Both the position numbers and the translations under genes were made by a program. A DNA stretch of 64,000 nt from CAVTUU01 sp045804965. GTDB taxonomy: Bacteria > Chloroflexota > Chloroflexia > Thermomicrobiales > UBA6265. The stretch is taken from assembly GCA_045804965.1 (NCBI GenBank), contig JBJMMD010000035.1, positions 5,095 through 69,094 of the forward strand. The letters are read 5' to 3'. Within the stretch, counting starts at the first letter, position 1, and each line of letters starts with the position of its first letter. Below, one piece after another: positions 26,018-34,229 of the stretch. The notes under the pieces are model-generated. The model was not told the DNA's origin, ran no database searches, and saw nothing but the letters and a program-made list of their open reading frames with translations.

Positions 26018-26839
26018 GTGGGACAGACGAACGCGAACGGCAGCTTACGCATCGGGTTGGCGGCCGCGCGGAACGCGCCGTCCGTTGCGGAACGGCTGGA
26101 CACGGTCGCGCGCATTCTGGTGGATGCGGCGGCGCAGGGCGTGGCCATCGTCTGTTTCCCGGAGGCCTACATCCCCGGACTGCGCGGCCAGGACTTTGCC
26201 GTCCCGCCCCCGGACCAAGGCCGCCAAGAAGCGGCGCTGACGGAGATCCAGGCCGCGGCCCAGCGCTCCGGCGTGGCCATCGTCGTTGGCATGGAATGGG
26301 AATCCGCCGCCGGACTACACAACGCGGCGTTCGTCATCTCGCGGACGGGCGAGGTCATGGGCTGGCAGGCGAAGCAGCAGCTCCCGCGTGAGGAGGAGCC
26401 GTTCTACGTGGCCGACGGCCGACGGCGGTTGTTCGAGGTCGACGGCGTGCCGTTCGGGATCACCATTTGCCATGAGGGCTGGCGCTATCCCGAGGCTACC
26501 CGGTGGGCTGCCGCCCGCGGGGCCAGATTGGTCTTTCATCCGCAGCTCACGGGCAGCGACCGCGCCGGCGCCGTGATCGAGCGCTGGGGTGATCCCCGTT
26601 CGCCCTACTATGAAAAGGCGATGACGATGCGCAGTGTCGAGAACACCATCTATTTCGCCAGCGTCAACTATGCGATGCGCTACCAGGAATCGGCGACCAG
26701 CCTGATCGATCCGGCGGGCGAGTGCGTGGCCTACGTTCCCTACGGGCACGAGCAGCTGCTCGTGCACGACCTCGATCTGGCGCGAGCAAGCGGGCTCGTC
26801 GCGCGGCGATTCAACCCCGCCTTCTATCCCCCGCTGTGA
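26018..26839 (+). CDS. Carbon-nitrogen hydrolase (nitrilase superfamily)
   Basis: A 273-residue amidase-type enzyme hydrolysing a non-peptide C-N bond. The Glu-Lys-Cys triad is clear: CFPEAYIPG (Glu), GWQAKQQLPREEEPFY (Lys), and GITICHEGWRYPEATRW (Cys). A last-strand motif VENTIYFASVNYA and LIDPAGECVAYVPYG follow. The start is uncertain: GTG 26018 sits behind a G-rich ribosome-like stretch; GTG 25982 in the same frame would add 12 non-homologous residues. Substrate subfamily is not assignable. Convergent with the PQQ fragment. Confidence 0.82.
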   Translation: MGQTNANGSLRIGLAAARNAPSVAERLDTVARILVDAAAQGVAIVCFPEAYIPGLRGQDFAVPPPDQGRQEAALTEIQAAAQRSGVAIVVGMEWESAAGLHNAAFVISRTGEVMGWQAKQQLPREEEPFYVADGRRRLFEVDGVPFGITICHEGWRYPEATRWAAARGARLVFHPQLTGSDRAGAVIERWGDPRSPYYEKAMTMRSVENTIYFASVNYAMRYQESATSLIDPAGECVAYVPYGHEQLLVHDLDLARASGLVARRFNPAFYPPL

Positions 26840-26856
26840 GCGCGCTCAACGCGGGC

Positions 26857-27561
26857 TCAACCGCCGGCTGAGGCCACCGGCGTGGCCATGGTTGGTGTGC
26901 CCGCGCCGGGCGTCGCCGGGCTGCCGCCGAGCCCGAACGCGCGGATCGTGTTGCCGGGCCGGATGAAGGGGGCGAATTGGGGCGTGCCCGCGCCGAGGAC
27001 GACGATCCCCTCCGCGACGGCGATGCCGCCGCTGACGGACGCGCCCACATCGGTGTTCCCGAGTTCCGTGCCCTCGCGCAGGGCATAGGCGTGCAGGATG
27101 CCGTCGAGACCGGCGTGGAAGACGATCTCGCCGGCGATCGCCGCGGGCGAGGCGGCGGGCGCATCCTGCGGGTTGCTCCAGTTCGCGGCGCCGCTCGCCG
27201 CATTGAGCGCGGTGACGAGACCAGTCCCCGGACCGGTGGGATCGGTCCAGTTGGTGGCGGGAACGGCGATCACGCCATTGCGGATGGCGCTCGTGCCTTC
27301 CATGCCGCCGAGGAAGCCGGCCGGAGCCACCTTCGTGGTCCACACGATGCCGCCGCTGTCGCGGTCGAGCGCCCAGTAATCGCCGCTCTTCTGCCCTTCG
27401 CCGACGAGGTCGCGTTGCTTACCGGCGATGTCCGCGGTGAAAAGATTAGGGGAGGCGCTGCTGGCGCCGGCGGAGGAGCGCGACGTTGCCGCAACTGGGA
27501 ATGGCTTGGCGGCGACCTGAAGGGCGCGCAGCCTGTCGTGTCCACGCGGGCAACGCCTCAC
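26857..27561 (-). pseudogene. 3' fragment of a PQQ-type beta-propeller dehydrogenase
   Basis: Minus-strand frame whose homologous part starts near 27460 with SPNLFTADIAGKQRDLVGEG and continues GDYWALDRDSGGIVWTTKV, GMEGTSAIRNGVIAVPATNW, ALNAASGAANW, and FHAGLDGILHAYALREGTEL. These are WD-like propeller blades of quinoprotein alcohol or polyvinyl-alcohol dehydrogenase. The family normally has 500-600 residues; here only the last ~200 remain, and the first 37 codons of the frame have no homology. No signal peptide, no N-terminal blades. It is the first part of a mosaic of truncated genes that ends at 28024. Confidence 0.75.
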
Positions 27562-27634
27562 CGGCTCACCCCGATCTCACAGAGCAGCACCATCGCGGAG
27601 TGGGTTGGTCATCTCCGAAGCGGAAGAGGAGTGC

Positions 27635-27760
27635 TTAGCTCACGCTGCGGTTGAAGCGCTCGATCGCGGTCATGAGCTCGACGAGGGCGGCCTCGCGCTC
27701 CTCTGGGGCGGCGTAGACGACGCAGCCGCGGATGTGGTCCTCAAGGACGAGGAGATCGGC
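27635..27760 (-). pseudogene. 3' fragment of a CsoR-type repressor
   Basis: Minus strand encodes LLVLEDHIRGCVVYAAPEER then EAALVELMTAIERFNRSVS and a stop, almost the same as the last 40 residues of the intact CsoR gene at 31411-31743. The upstream part is missing: at about 27751 the sequence switches to the MFS fragment through GGAGATCGGC-like microhomology shared by the two parent genes. Confidence 0.8.
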
Positions 27761-28024
27761 GGCGCAGTCGCGATCGCTTTAGTCTCGACGGTCCTCGTGT
27801 CGCACACCAATGACGCGAGCAGAATCGCGGATCCGGCCGCACGCCAATCCGCGATCTTCGACGGTTTCCAAATCGCGTTCATCGTGATCGTCGTCATGGC
27901 GGCGCTCGGCATGGCCGTGGCGAGCTTCGCCTTCCCCCGGCAGGTTGAAGTCCCAGTCGAAGAGCTTCTCCCCGAGGGCGAAGAGTTCGCTCTGGCCGAA
28001 GCGACGGTGCGCAGTTGGGATTAG
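27752..28024 (+). pseudogene. 3' fragment of a DHA2-type MFS exporter
   Basis: Encodes IGGAVAIALVSTVLVSHTND, then ASRIADPAARQSAIFDGFQIAF and a tail ending VRSWD, about 80 percent identical to the C-terminal 90 residues of the intact exporter at 24170-25657. It lacks the first 400 residues and a start. A strong hairpin (28055-28095) follows. Confidence 0.82.
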
Positions 28025-28054
28025 ACCAACCCTCGAAACTCTCACCCGACGTTA

Positions 28055-28095
28055 CGGACAGCCCGCTCTCTGGTGCGCAGAGAGCGGGCTGTCCG
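28055..28095. terminator. 18-bp perfect inverted repeat
   Basis: Arms CGGACAGCCCGCTCTCTG and CAGAGAGCGGGCTGTCCG around GTGCG. It follows the truncated exporter end and faces the next minus-strand stop (28145), so it may be a bidirectional terminator. No U-tract on either side. Confidence 0.6.
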
Positions 28096-28144
28096 ATCCC
28101 ACCGGTGAGAAGCCTGACGGCGCGGCCGCATGTAGAAGCGCTCC

Positions 28145-29383
28145 TTAGGGCGCCGGCGTTCCCGCAGCAGTCGAAGCCTTGAGCTCTGGCGGGAGGGATA
28201 CGGTCTCAATACAGGAGCCGGCTTGGAGACAGTCGATCTGCGCCGTCATCAGATCCTCAGCGGCAGAAGGTGGGACGTTTTGTCCACCGAGGGCGATGAG
28301 GATCAGGCTGGAATCGAGCTTCGCCGCGGTCTCGTAGATGCTCGTGCCGTTCGCTTCGGTCACAGCATACGAGACGGATGCATCACCGAAGGTGTGTTCG
28401 CCCGCGACGGGCGTTGCGCCAAGCTCGGAGAGGTCCGATTTGATCTGCGTTGCGTAGTATTGGAGTGCCCGGCTGGCGGTATCGGAGTCGGCATAGGTGC
28501 CGATGCCTGCGGCGATGTAAACATTTCCGAAGTTGGATTCATACAGGTAGCCGTCGATGGCTTCGTTCGGATTTCTCTGGCGCTCCGCGTATTCTTCGTC
28601 ATCCTCGTCGCTGAAGCGCCGTGGCGCACCATTGATCCGCTGGTAACCTTCGAGTGTGTCCGCACCGGCGCTTTCATAGTGGAGGATCAGATCGCCCAAT
28701 CCTGGTCCGCCATTGGCCCGCACGTCCTTGATATCGGCAAGGAACGTCTTTCCAATCTCTGCAGTCTTCACGGGATCGCCTGGAGCGGCCCCACGGTCCA
28801 AGACCATCACGCGGGCAAGCACATTGGCCGTTTGAAACACGAGCTGAATCCCCTGAAACGGTCCGCTCGTCACCTCGACGTCGGATGGGTGGACATTCGC
28901 GAGCGCGTGCATCGCCGAAGCATCGCCCACCGTCGGCGCGTTCGGCACGTCCGTGACCGTCGGGCCAAGCGGAATGAGTTGATCCGCTAGCTCTGCCGTC
29001 GCCGCCTTGTCATCCGTGAATTCAGTGACCGCGACGAAAACCGCGTGATCGGTCGTCGTGGGATCGTCTCCGATGATGACGTAGGTCGCCTCATAGGAAC
29101 GAAGCATGCCGGCGGCCTGAACGCGGGAAAGCATCGAGGCGACATCACCTCCACGGGCCAGGCGGGCAGCGATCGCCTGCTGATCCAAGAGCATTCCTCT
29201 CCGCATCGAGAAGCCGGGATCGGGGAGTTCCTCTGGCGCCGGAATCATCGCCGGGAGATCGAGGTTCCCCTGTCCGGCGGGTGGCGTGGCATCCGTTTGG
29301 GCAGTCGCAATCTGGACCCAACTGGGCGACAAGAGGGCAACGCACGCGAAAACGACGAGCGACACACGGAACCTGAGAAGCAT
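28145..29383 (-). CDS. Secreted hypothetical protein with two similar halves
   Basis: A 412-residue exported protein, not recognised. Signal peptide MLLRFRVSLVVFACVALLSP to about residue 29 (ATAQ). The two halves (about 95-200 and 265-375) share a layout: a YVIIGDD or YLYESNF strand, A..EF.DDKAAT or GTYADSDTAS helix, a helix ending LIPLGPTV or LSELGATPV, a GDAS..A step, then a hydrophobic strand (LARVMVLD, LDSSLILIAL), which suggests internal duplication. Asp/Glu-rich between them. ATG 29383 has AGGAGAC seven bases upstream. Two Cys near the C-terminus (CLQAGSC) could form a disulfide. Confidence 0.75.
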   Translation of the reverse strand: MLLRFRVSLVVFACVALLSPSWVQIATAQTDATPPAGQGNLDLPAMIPAPEELPDPGFSMRRGMLLDQQAIAARLARGGDVASMLSRVQAAGMLRSYEATYVIIGDDPTTTDHAVFVAVTEFTDDKAATAELADQLIPLGPTVTDVPNAPTVGDASAMHALANVHPSDVEVTSGPFQGIQLVFQTANVLARVMVLDRGAAPGDPVKTAEIGKTFLADIKDVRANGGPGLGDLILHYESAGADTLEGYQRINGAPRRFSDEDDEEYAERQRNPNEAIDGYLYESNFGNVYIAAGIGTYADSDTASRALQYYATQIKSDLSELGATPVAGEHTFGDASVSYAVTEANGTSIYETAAKLDSSLILIALGGQNVPPSAAEDLMTAQIDCLQAGSCIETVSLPPELKASTAAGTPAP

Positions 29384-29435
29384 CGAATGTCTCCTGGACG
29401 CCTACACGCGCCGTGTGAACCTTGTGCCGCTCAGC

Positions 29436-29709
29436 CTATGCGCGGACCGGCATCTCGTCAATGGGGCGGGTGTGGCGGCTCCCAATGGAGACACCCCAAC
29501 CTCCGCACCGGGCGTTGGCCAAACGCCCCACAGCGCGATCGCGCACGGAGTGGATCGAGTTCGCGGCGTAGATCTCGACGGCTGGGCCCGCGATGTCGCG
29601 GAGGGCAAGGGTAAACGCGCCGGAGCCCGCGCCGAGATCGGCCCAGACGCCGCCGCTTTTCTGGTTCGATTCCGCGGGTGATGAGCTGGACGTGATCGTT
29701 GTGGTTCAC
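29436..29709 (-). pseudogene. Frameshifted SAM-methyltransferase fragment
   Basis: From GTG 29709 the frame reads NHNDHVQLITRGI; then, after one frame change near 29665, GGVWADLGAGSGAFTLALRD and IAGPAVEIYA, the SAM-binding motif I of a class I methyltransferase. After that homology is lost, although the frame continues to TAG at 29436. The GTG overlaps the TGA of the upstream reductase fragment (GTGA), so these two were a translationally coupled pair before decay. Confidence 0.65.
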
Positions 29710-29981
29710 GCGGCGGGAGGCAGGATGCGAAAAACGGGATAGTCCGGAGCGATGCGGCGGATCTCTTCCGCGGGCGCATCGGGGCCGACGCCTTGGAAGA
29801 ACGTCCCGATCTCGACCTTCCAACGCCGCAAATACACGCGCAGGCTCTCCGGTTTCTCATCGTCACTCAGTTCGACAACCCGGATTGGCTCGGCATTCCG
29901 CCCCAGCTGCAGCTCGCCTTCGTTGCTGACCCGAATGTTGCGCATCCATTGCGTGACGCCGCGCGGCAGTGATTCGCACAA
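29706..29981 (-). pseudogene. C-terminal half of a DUF385 (deazaflavin/F420-family) oxidoreductase
   Basis: Reads TQWMRNIRVSNEGELQLGRN, AEPIRVVELSDDEKPESLRV, then YLRRWKVEIGTFFQGVGPDA and RIAPDYPVFRI, the distal half of F420-type nitroreductase-family proteins (about 140 residues). The N-terminal half with the cofactor-binding RRSG...TP region is absent, and an in-frame stop lies 20 codons upstream. The nominal TTG start at 29981 is therefore that of a remnant. Confidence 0.7.
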
Positions 29982-30017
29982 CTCAGGCCACCTACGCGAC
30001 TGCGCCTAGACGAATCG

Positions 30018-30060
30018 TCGTAGGGGCATTTGGTGAACGCCCACGATCCTGTGTGACGGT
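30018..30060 (+). repeat. Family D repeat, copy 2
   Basis: GTAGGGGCATTTGGTGAACG then CCCACGATCCTGTGTGACGG; resembles 10613-10650 over about 40 bases. Confidence 0.5.
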
Positions 30061-30065
30061 CGTCC

Positions 30066-30569
30066 ATGAACACAAGCCTGTCTCTGTCGATGCCGGCTTA
30101 CCTCCACGTCTTTACTTATCTCTGCGAGACCGATCACGAGTTCATCGGCGGCGGGTTCGGCGAGATGCCCGCGGACTGCCACTATCAGGGTGACATCACC
30201 ATCCAAGCGACCGACTCAACCGGCACGGTCGTGGCCGAATGCACGACGGTGATCGGCGGATGCAGCTTAGCGCTTCCGTATAGCACGACGATCACGGTAA
30301 CGGAAGATGTCTCGACCGTGCCCGCCGGGTATGCTCCTCCCAGAAATCCCATCGTCGTCGCCTCGCCGCCAGCGCCAATCGCGGGTGACTGGATCAAGGA
30401 GTTCATCAACGTCCGCGGCGGCGTGACCTTGCCGAGCACCGGCGCCGGGAGCATTGCGAGCGCCGATCAGCACCGCGGCCTTAGCGCGGCCGCGATCGTG
30501 GCATTCCTGTTTTGCGCGGTGGCCTTTGCGCTCCGGCTTCGGGCTATTCGGCCGGCGGGAGCGCGCTGA
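30066..30569 (+). CDS. Orphan SpaA-like module with LPSTG sorting tail (probably truncated)
   Basis: 167 residues. The part YLHVFTYLCETDHEFIGGGF, then GEMPADC...ITIQATDSTGTVVAEC, has the Cys-paired SpaA-like look of the large surface proteins at 41941 and 46964. Residues about 123-128 are LPSTGAG, followed by a hydrophobic helix (LSAAAIVAFLFCAVAFALRL) and R-rich end, a sortase-type signal. There is no signal peptide at the N-terminus (MNTSLSLSMPAY), so export would fail: it is best read as the 3' end of a larger surface gene that lost its front part, consistent with the decayed surroundings. Confidence 0.55.
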   Translation: MNTSLSLSMPAYLHVFTYLCETDHEFIGGGFGEMPADCHYQGDITIQATDSTGTVVAECTTVIGGCSLALPYSTTITVTEDVSTVPAGYAPPRNPIVVASPPAPIAGDWIKEFINVRGGVTLPSTGAGSIASADQHRGLSAAAIVAFLFCAVAFALRLRAIRPAGAR

Positions 30570-30800
30570 AGGATGGGCCGGTGTTCGGCGGTACGATCAT
30601 GTCGTGCTTTTCCATCACCGGCGCCGCGGCCTTCCCCAGAGGAATTACACGACCTGCTCCCGGTTTCAGGGTCACGTGATGACCGGCGGGCGCGACAGAA
30701 GCATCGAGGCTGGACATCATTTCCTCCAGATTTCGTCCGGATCCCATGTCGATTGGTAGGTCGCCGTGCCCAGGATAGCGTACAGGGAGGAGGTGTTCGG

Positions 30801-31394
30801 CTAGGCGATTGGTTTCTCGAAGAGCATCATGGCCTCGTGGCCGACCTCGACGGTTTCGAACGGGATGAAACCGGCGCGTTCGTAGTAGGCGCAGAGCGAG
30901 CGATTGCCGGCGGTGCAGTCGAGGCGGAGGAAGCGCCGTCCCGATCTGCGCGCCTCGTCCGCGACCCAATCGAGGAATTGGCGGCCGATTCCCTGACCGG
31001 CATAGGCGCGCAGCACGGCGAGCGAATGGATGTAGAGCGCATCGCCGTCGTCGCTTTTGCCCCCTCTGGCGCTGTGCACCACCTCCCTCTCTCTGACTCT
31101 CCCCCAACCTGGGGGAGAGGACCGTCCCCGCTGGGGGGAGTCTCCCCAGAAAAGCGGATCGGACTGAAGCAGGCGCGCCACCGCGACGGAATGCGTCTGC
31201 AGGCGGGCGATATAGAACTCGCCGGCGACGATCTTCGGTTCGATCCAGGCGCGGTCGAACGAACGCGTCCACTGCGGGATACCCCGGCTCCGCAGCCAGC
31301 GTTGCGCGTCTTCGAGGATCGCGGCGATTTCCAGCCATTCCGCCGGCGTCGCTTGCGTGATAGTCAGATGCTGGTTGGGTTCGTCAACAGGCAC
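30801..31394 (-). CDS. GNAT acetyltransferase carrying an in-frame repeat insertion
   Basis: A 197-residue Gcn5-type N-acetyltransferase. N-terminal LTITQATPAEWLEIAAILED and WLRSRGIPQW; core strand ARLLQSDPLFWGD; then a 29-residue stretch SPQRGRSSPPGWGR plus a basic remainder that is the translation of a family B palindromic repeat (31080-31146); then the family resumes exactly with DDGDALYIHSLAVLRAYAGQ, GIGRQFLDWVADEAR (acetyl-CoA loop Q/R-x-x-G-x-G) and LRLDCTAGNRSLCAYYERAGF. GTG start at 31394, 17 bp after the csoR stop, so probably co-transcribed. Whether the loop insertion is tolerated is unknown. Confidence 0.8.
   Translation of the reverse strand: MPVDEPNQHLTITQATPAEWLEIAAILEDAQRWLRSRGIPQWTRSFDRAWIEPKIVAGEFYIARLQTHSVAVARLLQSDPLFWGDSPQRGRSSPPGWGRVREREVVHSARGGKSDDGDALYIHSLAVLRAYAGQGIGRQFLDWVADEARRSGRRFLRLDCTAGNRSLCAYYERAGFIPFETVEVGHEAMMLFEKPIA
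31080..31146 (+). repeat. Palindromic repeat family B, copy 4, inside a coding sequence
   Basis: CTCTCCCCCaacctGGGGGAGAG followed by CCGCTGGGGGGAGTCTCCCC. It is open in the GNAT frame and adds about 29 residues to a surface loop. Confidence 0.75.
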
Positions 31395-31410
31395 GTGGAA
31401 GCGAGAACGC

Positions 31411-31743
31411 CTAGCTGACGCTGCGGTTGAAGCGTTCGATGGCGGCCATGAGCTCGGCGAGGGCGGCTTCCCGTTCCTCCGGGGCGGCGTTGACGACGCA
31501 GCCGCGGATGTGGTCCTCAAGGACGAGGAGACCGGTCGCCCGGGCGCCGGCGATGATCGCGGAGAGCTGGGTCAGGATGTCGAGGCAATACTTGTCGTCC
31601 TCGACCATCTTCGCCACGCCCCGCACCTGCCCTTCGATTCGGCGCAGGCGCGTCAGGATCTTCGTCTTGTCGTGCGCGTACGAGGTCGACCGGCGGTCGC
31701 TCGTCTCGATGGTTGATTCGATGATCTCAAGCTGCTCATTCAT
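31411..31743 (-). CDS. csoR: CsoR-family metal-sensing repressor
   Basis: A 110-residue all-helical repressor of the CsoR/RcnR (DUF156) family. KTKILTRLRRIEGQVRGVAK is the signature first helix. The sensor residues are Cys53, His78 and Cys82 (YCLDILTQ; EDHIRGC), the Cu(I) set. Start ATG 31743 (MNEQLEI); a longer frame runs through the operator. It lies downstream of a P1B-type ATPase and a small membrane protein in the same direction and is followed by the GNAT gene, with its own operator-containing promoter, so likely autoregulated and metal-responsive. A truncated second copy exists at 27635. Confidence 0.9.
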   Translation of the reverse strand: MNEQLEIIESTIETSDRRSTSYAHDKTKILTRLRRIEGQVRGVAKMVEDDKYCLDILTQLSAIIAGARATGLLVLEDHIRGCVVNAAPEEREAALAELMAAIERFNRSVS

Positions 31744-31792
31744 AGCAACACTATACCCCGCACGGGTATGTTGCGGCAATGAAAGCTTGGAC
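31741..31792 (-). promoter_or_regulatory. csoR promoter with CsoR box, leaderless layout
   Basis: On the minus strand TTGCCG, an 18-bp spacer, and TATAGT six bases before the ATG, so transcription would begin at or next to the start codon. The spacer holds ATACCCgtgcgGGGTAT (31753-31769), the typical CsoR operator palindrome, overlapping the -10 box. No Shine-Dalgarno fits between -10 and ATG. Confidence 0.7.
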
Positions 31793-31815
31793 AATCTACG
31801 CGCTTGACGGTGACA

Positions 31816-32121
31816 TCAATCCCGACTGAGCGCGATAAGCATGAACCCGTCATAAACCATCCACAAAGAGATAACTAGGATGACGAGCCCTCGGGTTACT
31901 CGGGAGTTTGTGCGTTGCCAAACAACCCACGCCATTCCATAGGTTAGAAGCGAACCAACGTACCAACCGACGATGCTGTCGCTATTGCGTTCGCGTATCC
32001 CGTGCGCAAGAACCATGAGGATTAGCGGCATCACGGTCGCAGGGATCAGGATCGTGTGGTCGCCGAAGCGATTGCTCCAGCCCGCGCCATGCCGTTTGTA
32101 GATGTCTTGGATATGCTCCAT
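31816..32121 (-). CDS. Small multi-pass membrane protein
   Basis: About 101 residues from the ATG at 32121 (MEHIQDIYKRHGAGW). Three predicted membrane helices: HTILIPATVMPLILMVLAHG, WYVGSLLTYGMAWVVW and GLVILVISLWMVYDGFMLIA. No family recognised. It lies between the P1B ATPase and csoR on the same strand, so a role in metal handling is possible but not shown. A longer frame to 32175 adds a Cys-rich start. Confidence 0.6.
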   Translation of the reverse strand: MEHIQDIYKRHGAGWSNRFGDHTILIPATVMPLILMVLAHGIRERNSDSIVGWYVGSLLTYGMAWVVWQRTNSRVTRGLVILVISLWMVYDGFMLIALSRD

Positions 32122-32184
32122 GCGGATACTCCCGACTGCCGCAGGGTTCGTACAGGAGCATAAACTTCGGTCCAATTTACTCCA

Positions 32185-34182
32185 TTAATCCCGTGTCCGT
32201 AGCAACCGCAGGCCGTTGGTGACGACGATGATGGTGCTGCCTTCGTGCCCGACCACGCCGAGCGGGAGGGGGATGCCGATGGTGAGGGCGGCGGTGACGA
32301 GGACGACGATAACCGAGAGGGAGAAGGCGAGGTTCTGAATGATCGTCCGCCGCGTGCGCCGGCTGAGGGAGATCGCGTAGGGCAACTTCGAAAGGTCGTC
32401 GGCCATCAACACGACATCGGCCGTTTCGAGGGCGACATCGGTGCCGGCGGCGCCCATCGCGATTCCGATCGTCGCGGTCGCCAGTGCCGGCGCGTCATTC
32501 ACCCCGTCGCCGACCATCGCTACCGAACCGCTCTGCATGAGCTCGCGGATCGTGTCGAGCTTCTCCTCAGGCAGGAGATCGGCCTGAATCTCGTCGATGC
32601 CGACCTGGGCCGCGATCGCGGTGGCAACGCGATGGTTGTCGCCGGTCAGCATCACCGTGCGCTCGATGCCGAGACGCTTGAGCTCGCCCACCGCCGCGGC
32701 CGCCTGCGGCCGGATGGTGTCGGCGACCGCGATCACGCCGCGGACGCCACAGCGGTGGGCGATGAAGATCGCCGAGCACCCGCTCGCCCGCAGGTGCTCG
32801 ATCGCGGCCATCGCCGCGAGGTCGGTTTTCACGCCGAGTTCCTCGAGGAGCATCTCGTTGCCGATGATCATCTCGTCGCCATCGACGCGGGCGACGACAC
32901 CCTTGCCGGGGTGGGCTTGGAAATCGGCCGGTTCGCTCAGGATCAATCCCTGCTCGCCGGCGGCAAGCACCACCGCCTCGGCGATGTGGTGCTCAGAGAG
33001 GCGCTCGGCGCTCGCTGTGAGCCGGAGCAGCTCCTGTTCATCCGTTCCGTTCAGCGCGACCACGGACGTCACCCGCGGCCGGCCTTCGGTCAAGGTTCCG
33101 GTCTTATCGAAGGCGACGGTTTGGACTGTGCCCGCGTTCTCGAGATGATTCGACCCCTTGAACAGGATGCCGTGCCGGGCCGCGTTGGCAAGTGCGGAGA
33201 GGGTCGAGGCCGGCGTCGAGATCACGAGCGCGCAGGGCGAGGCGACGACGAGCAGCGTCATCGCCCGGTAGAAGGAATCGTGCAGGCTGGTATTGGCGAC
33301 GAGAGGCGGCAGGATGGCGACGAGAGCTGAGGCGAGGATGACGCCGATCGCATACTTCCCCTCGAAGGCATCGGTGAAGCGCTGGGTTTGACTTTTCTGC
33401 TCCCGCGCTTCTTCGACAATCGCGATGATCCGCGACAGCGTGCTCTCCCGCGCGAGCTTGGTCACCTGCACGTGGAGGGCGCCGTTGCCATTAATCGTGC
33501 CGGCGAAGACGTGGGCCCCGGTTCGCTTCGCGACCGGCATCGACTCGCCAGTGATTGCCGCCTGGTCGACCGTCGATTCGCCGATGGTCACGACGCCATC
33601 AACCGCGATCCGCTCTCCCGGCCGCACCAGCACGACATCGGTCAACGTCAGCTCTTCGACCGGGATGATCGCCTCGCCGCCGGGCGCGCCCGGGCGGATG
33701 ACCGTTGCCACATCAGGGCTCAAATCCATCAGCGCCTTGACCGCACGTTGGGTCCGGCCGAGGGCGAAATGCTCGAGCGCGTTCGAGGTCGAGAAGAGCC
33801 CGAGGAGGACGGCGCCCTCAACCCAGGCATTGACACACGCCGCCCCGATCGCCGCGGTCACCATCAGGAGGTCGACATTGACCTGCCCCAGGAACAGATC
33901 GCGAACGGCCACGATGGTGGCGAAGGTGCCGCCGGCGAGATAGGCCGCGACGTAGAGACCGACCACCACGTTATGCGGCGCCGAGGTGGCGTGATCGAGG
34001 GTGAAGGCGAGGGCGAGCAGGGTCCAGCACGAGACCGCGGCGACGACCAGGCGCCAGCGCAGCCACCACCCCTCGCCACTCTCTTCCGTGCCGAGCCCCG
34101 TGATTCGCGTCGGCTCGGTGAGTGCGGAGAGGTCGCGGGCCATGGGGACGGGCGGGGCGAGTTTTGCTTCCTGTATGGCCAT
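32185..34182 (-). CDS. P1B-type heavy-metal ATPase, P1B-4-like (Co/Fe/Zn class)
   Basis: A 665-residue ATP-driven metal exporter. TGES at 211-214 (actuator), SPC at 315-317 in the membrane transport site, DKTGT with phospho-Asp 359, and MVGDGVNDAPALATATIGIA in the hinge. SPC rather than CPC, and HEGST in the last helix (GHEGSTIIVVTNGLRLL), mark the P1B-4 subgroup, which moves Co, Fe or Zn. No N-terminal HMA domain; the first 45 residues are soluble. First gene of a run with the small membrane protein and csoR. The pairing of a Cu-type CsoR with a P1B-4 pump is unusual. Confidence 0.9.
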   Translation of the reverse strand: MAIQEAKLAPPVPMARDLSALTEPTRITGLGTEESGEGWWLRWRLVVAAVSCWTLLALAFTLDHATSAPHNVVVGLYVAAYLAGGTFATIVAVRDLFLGQVNVDLLMVTAAIGAACVNAWVEGAVLLGLFSTSNALEHFALGRTQRAVKALMDLSPDVATVIRPGAPGGEAIIPVEELTLTDVVLVRPGERIAVDGVVTIGESTVDQAAITGESMPVAKRTGAHVFAGTINGNGALHVQVTKLARESTLSRIIAIVEEAREQKSQTQRFTDAFEGKYAIGVILASALVAILPPLVANTSLHDSFYRAMTLLVVASPCALVISTPASTLSALANAARHGILFKGSNHLENAGTVQTVAFDKTGTLTEGRPRVTSVVALNGTDEQELLRLTASAERLSEHHIAEAVVLAAGEQGLILSEPADFQAHPGKGVVARVDGDEMIIGNEMLLEELGVKTDLAAMAAIEHLRASGCSAIFIAHRCGVRGVIAVADTIRPQAAAAVGELKRLGIERTVMLTGDNHRVATAIAAQVGIDEIQADLLPEEKLDTIRELMQSGSVAMVGDGVNDAPALATATIGIAMGAAGTDVALETADVVLMADDLSKLPYAISLSRRTRRTIIQNLAFSLSVIVVLVTAALTIGIPLPLGVVGHEGSTIIVVTNGLRLLRTRD

Positions 34183-34229
34183 TCGCGTTTCCCCCGCGTG
34201 GCGGATGCTAAATCGTCGCGGGGCTTGAT

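Noticed and set aside
27605..28024. 140-residue ORF as a real gene
   Set aside because: Its first 48 codons are the antisense of a CsoR fragment and the rest is the end of an MFS gene; a chimera, annotated as two pseudogenes.
30570..30800. Minus-strand tail reading NLEEMMSSLDASVAPAGHHV between the GNAT gene and the SpaA-like ORF
   Set aside because: Protein-like at first sight, but no start, no family match, and no extension beyond 75 residues; left unassigned.
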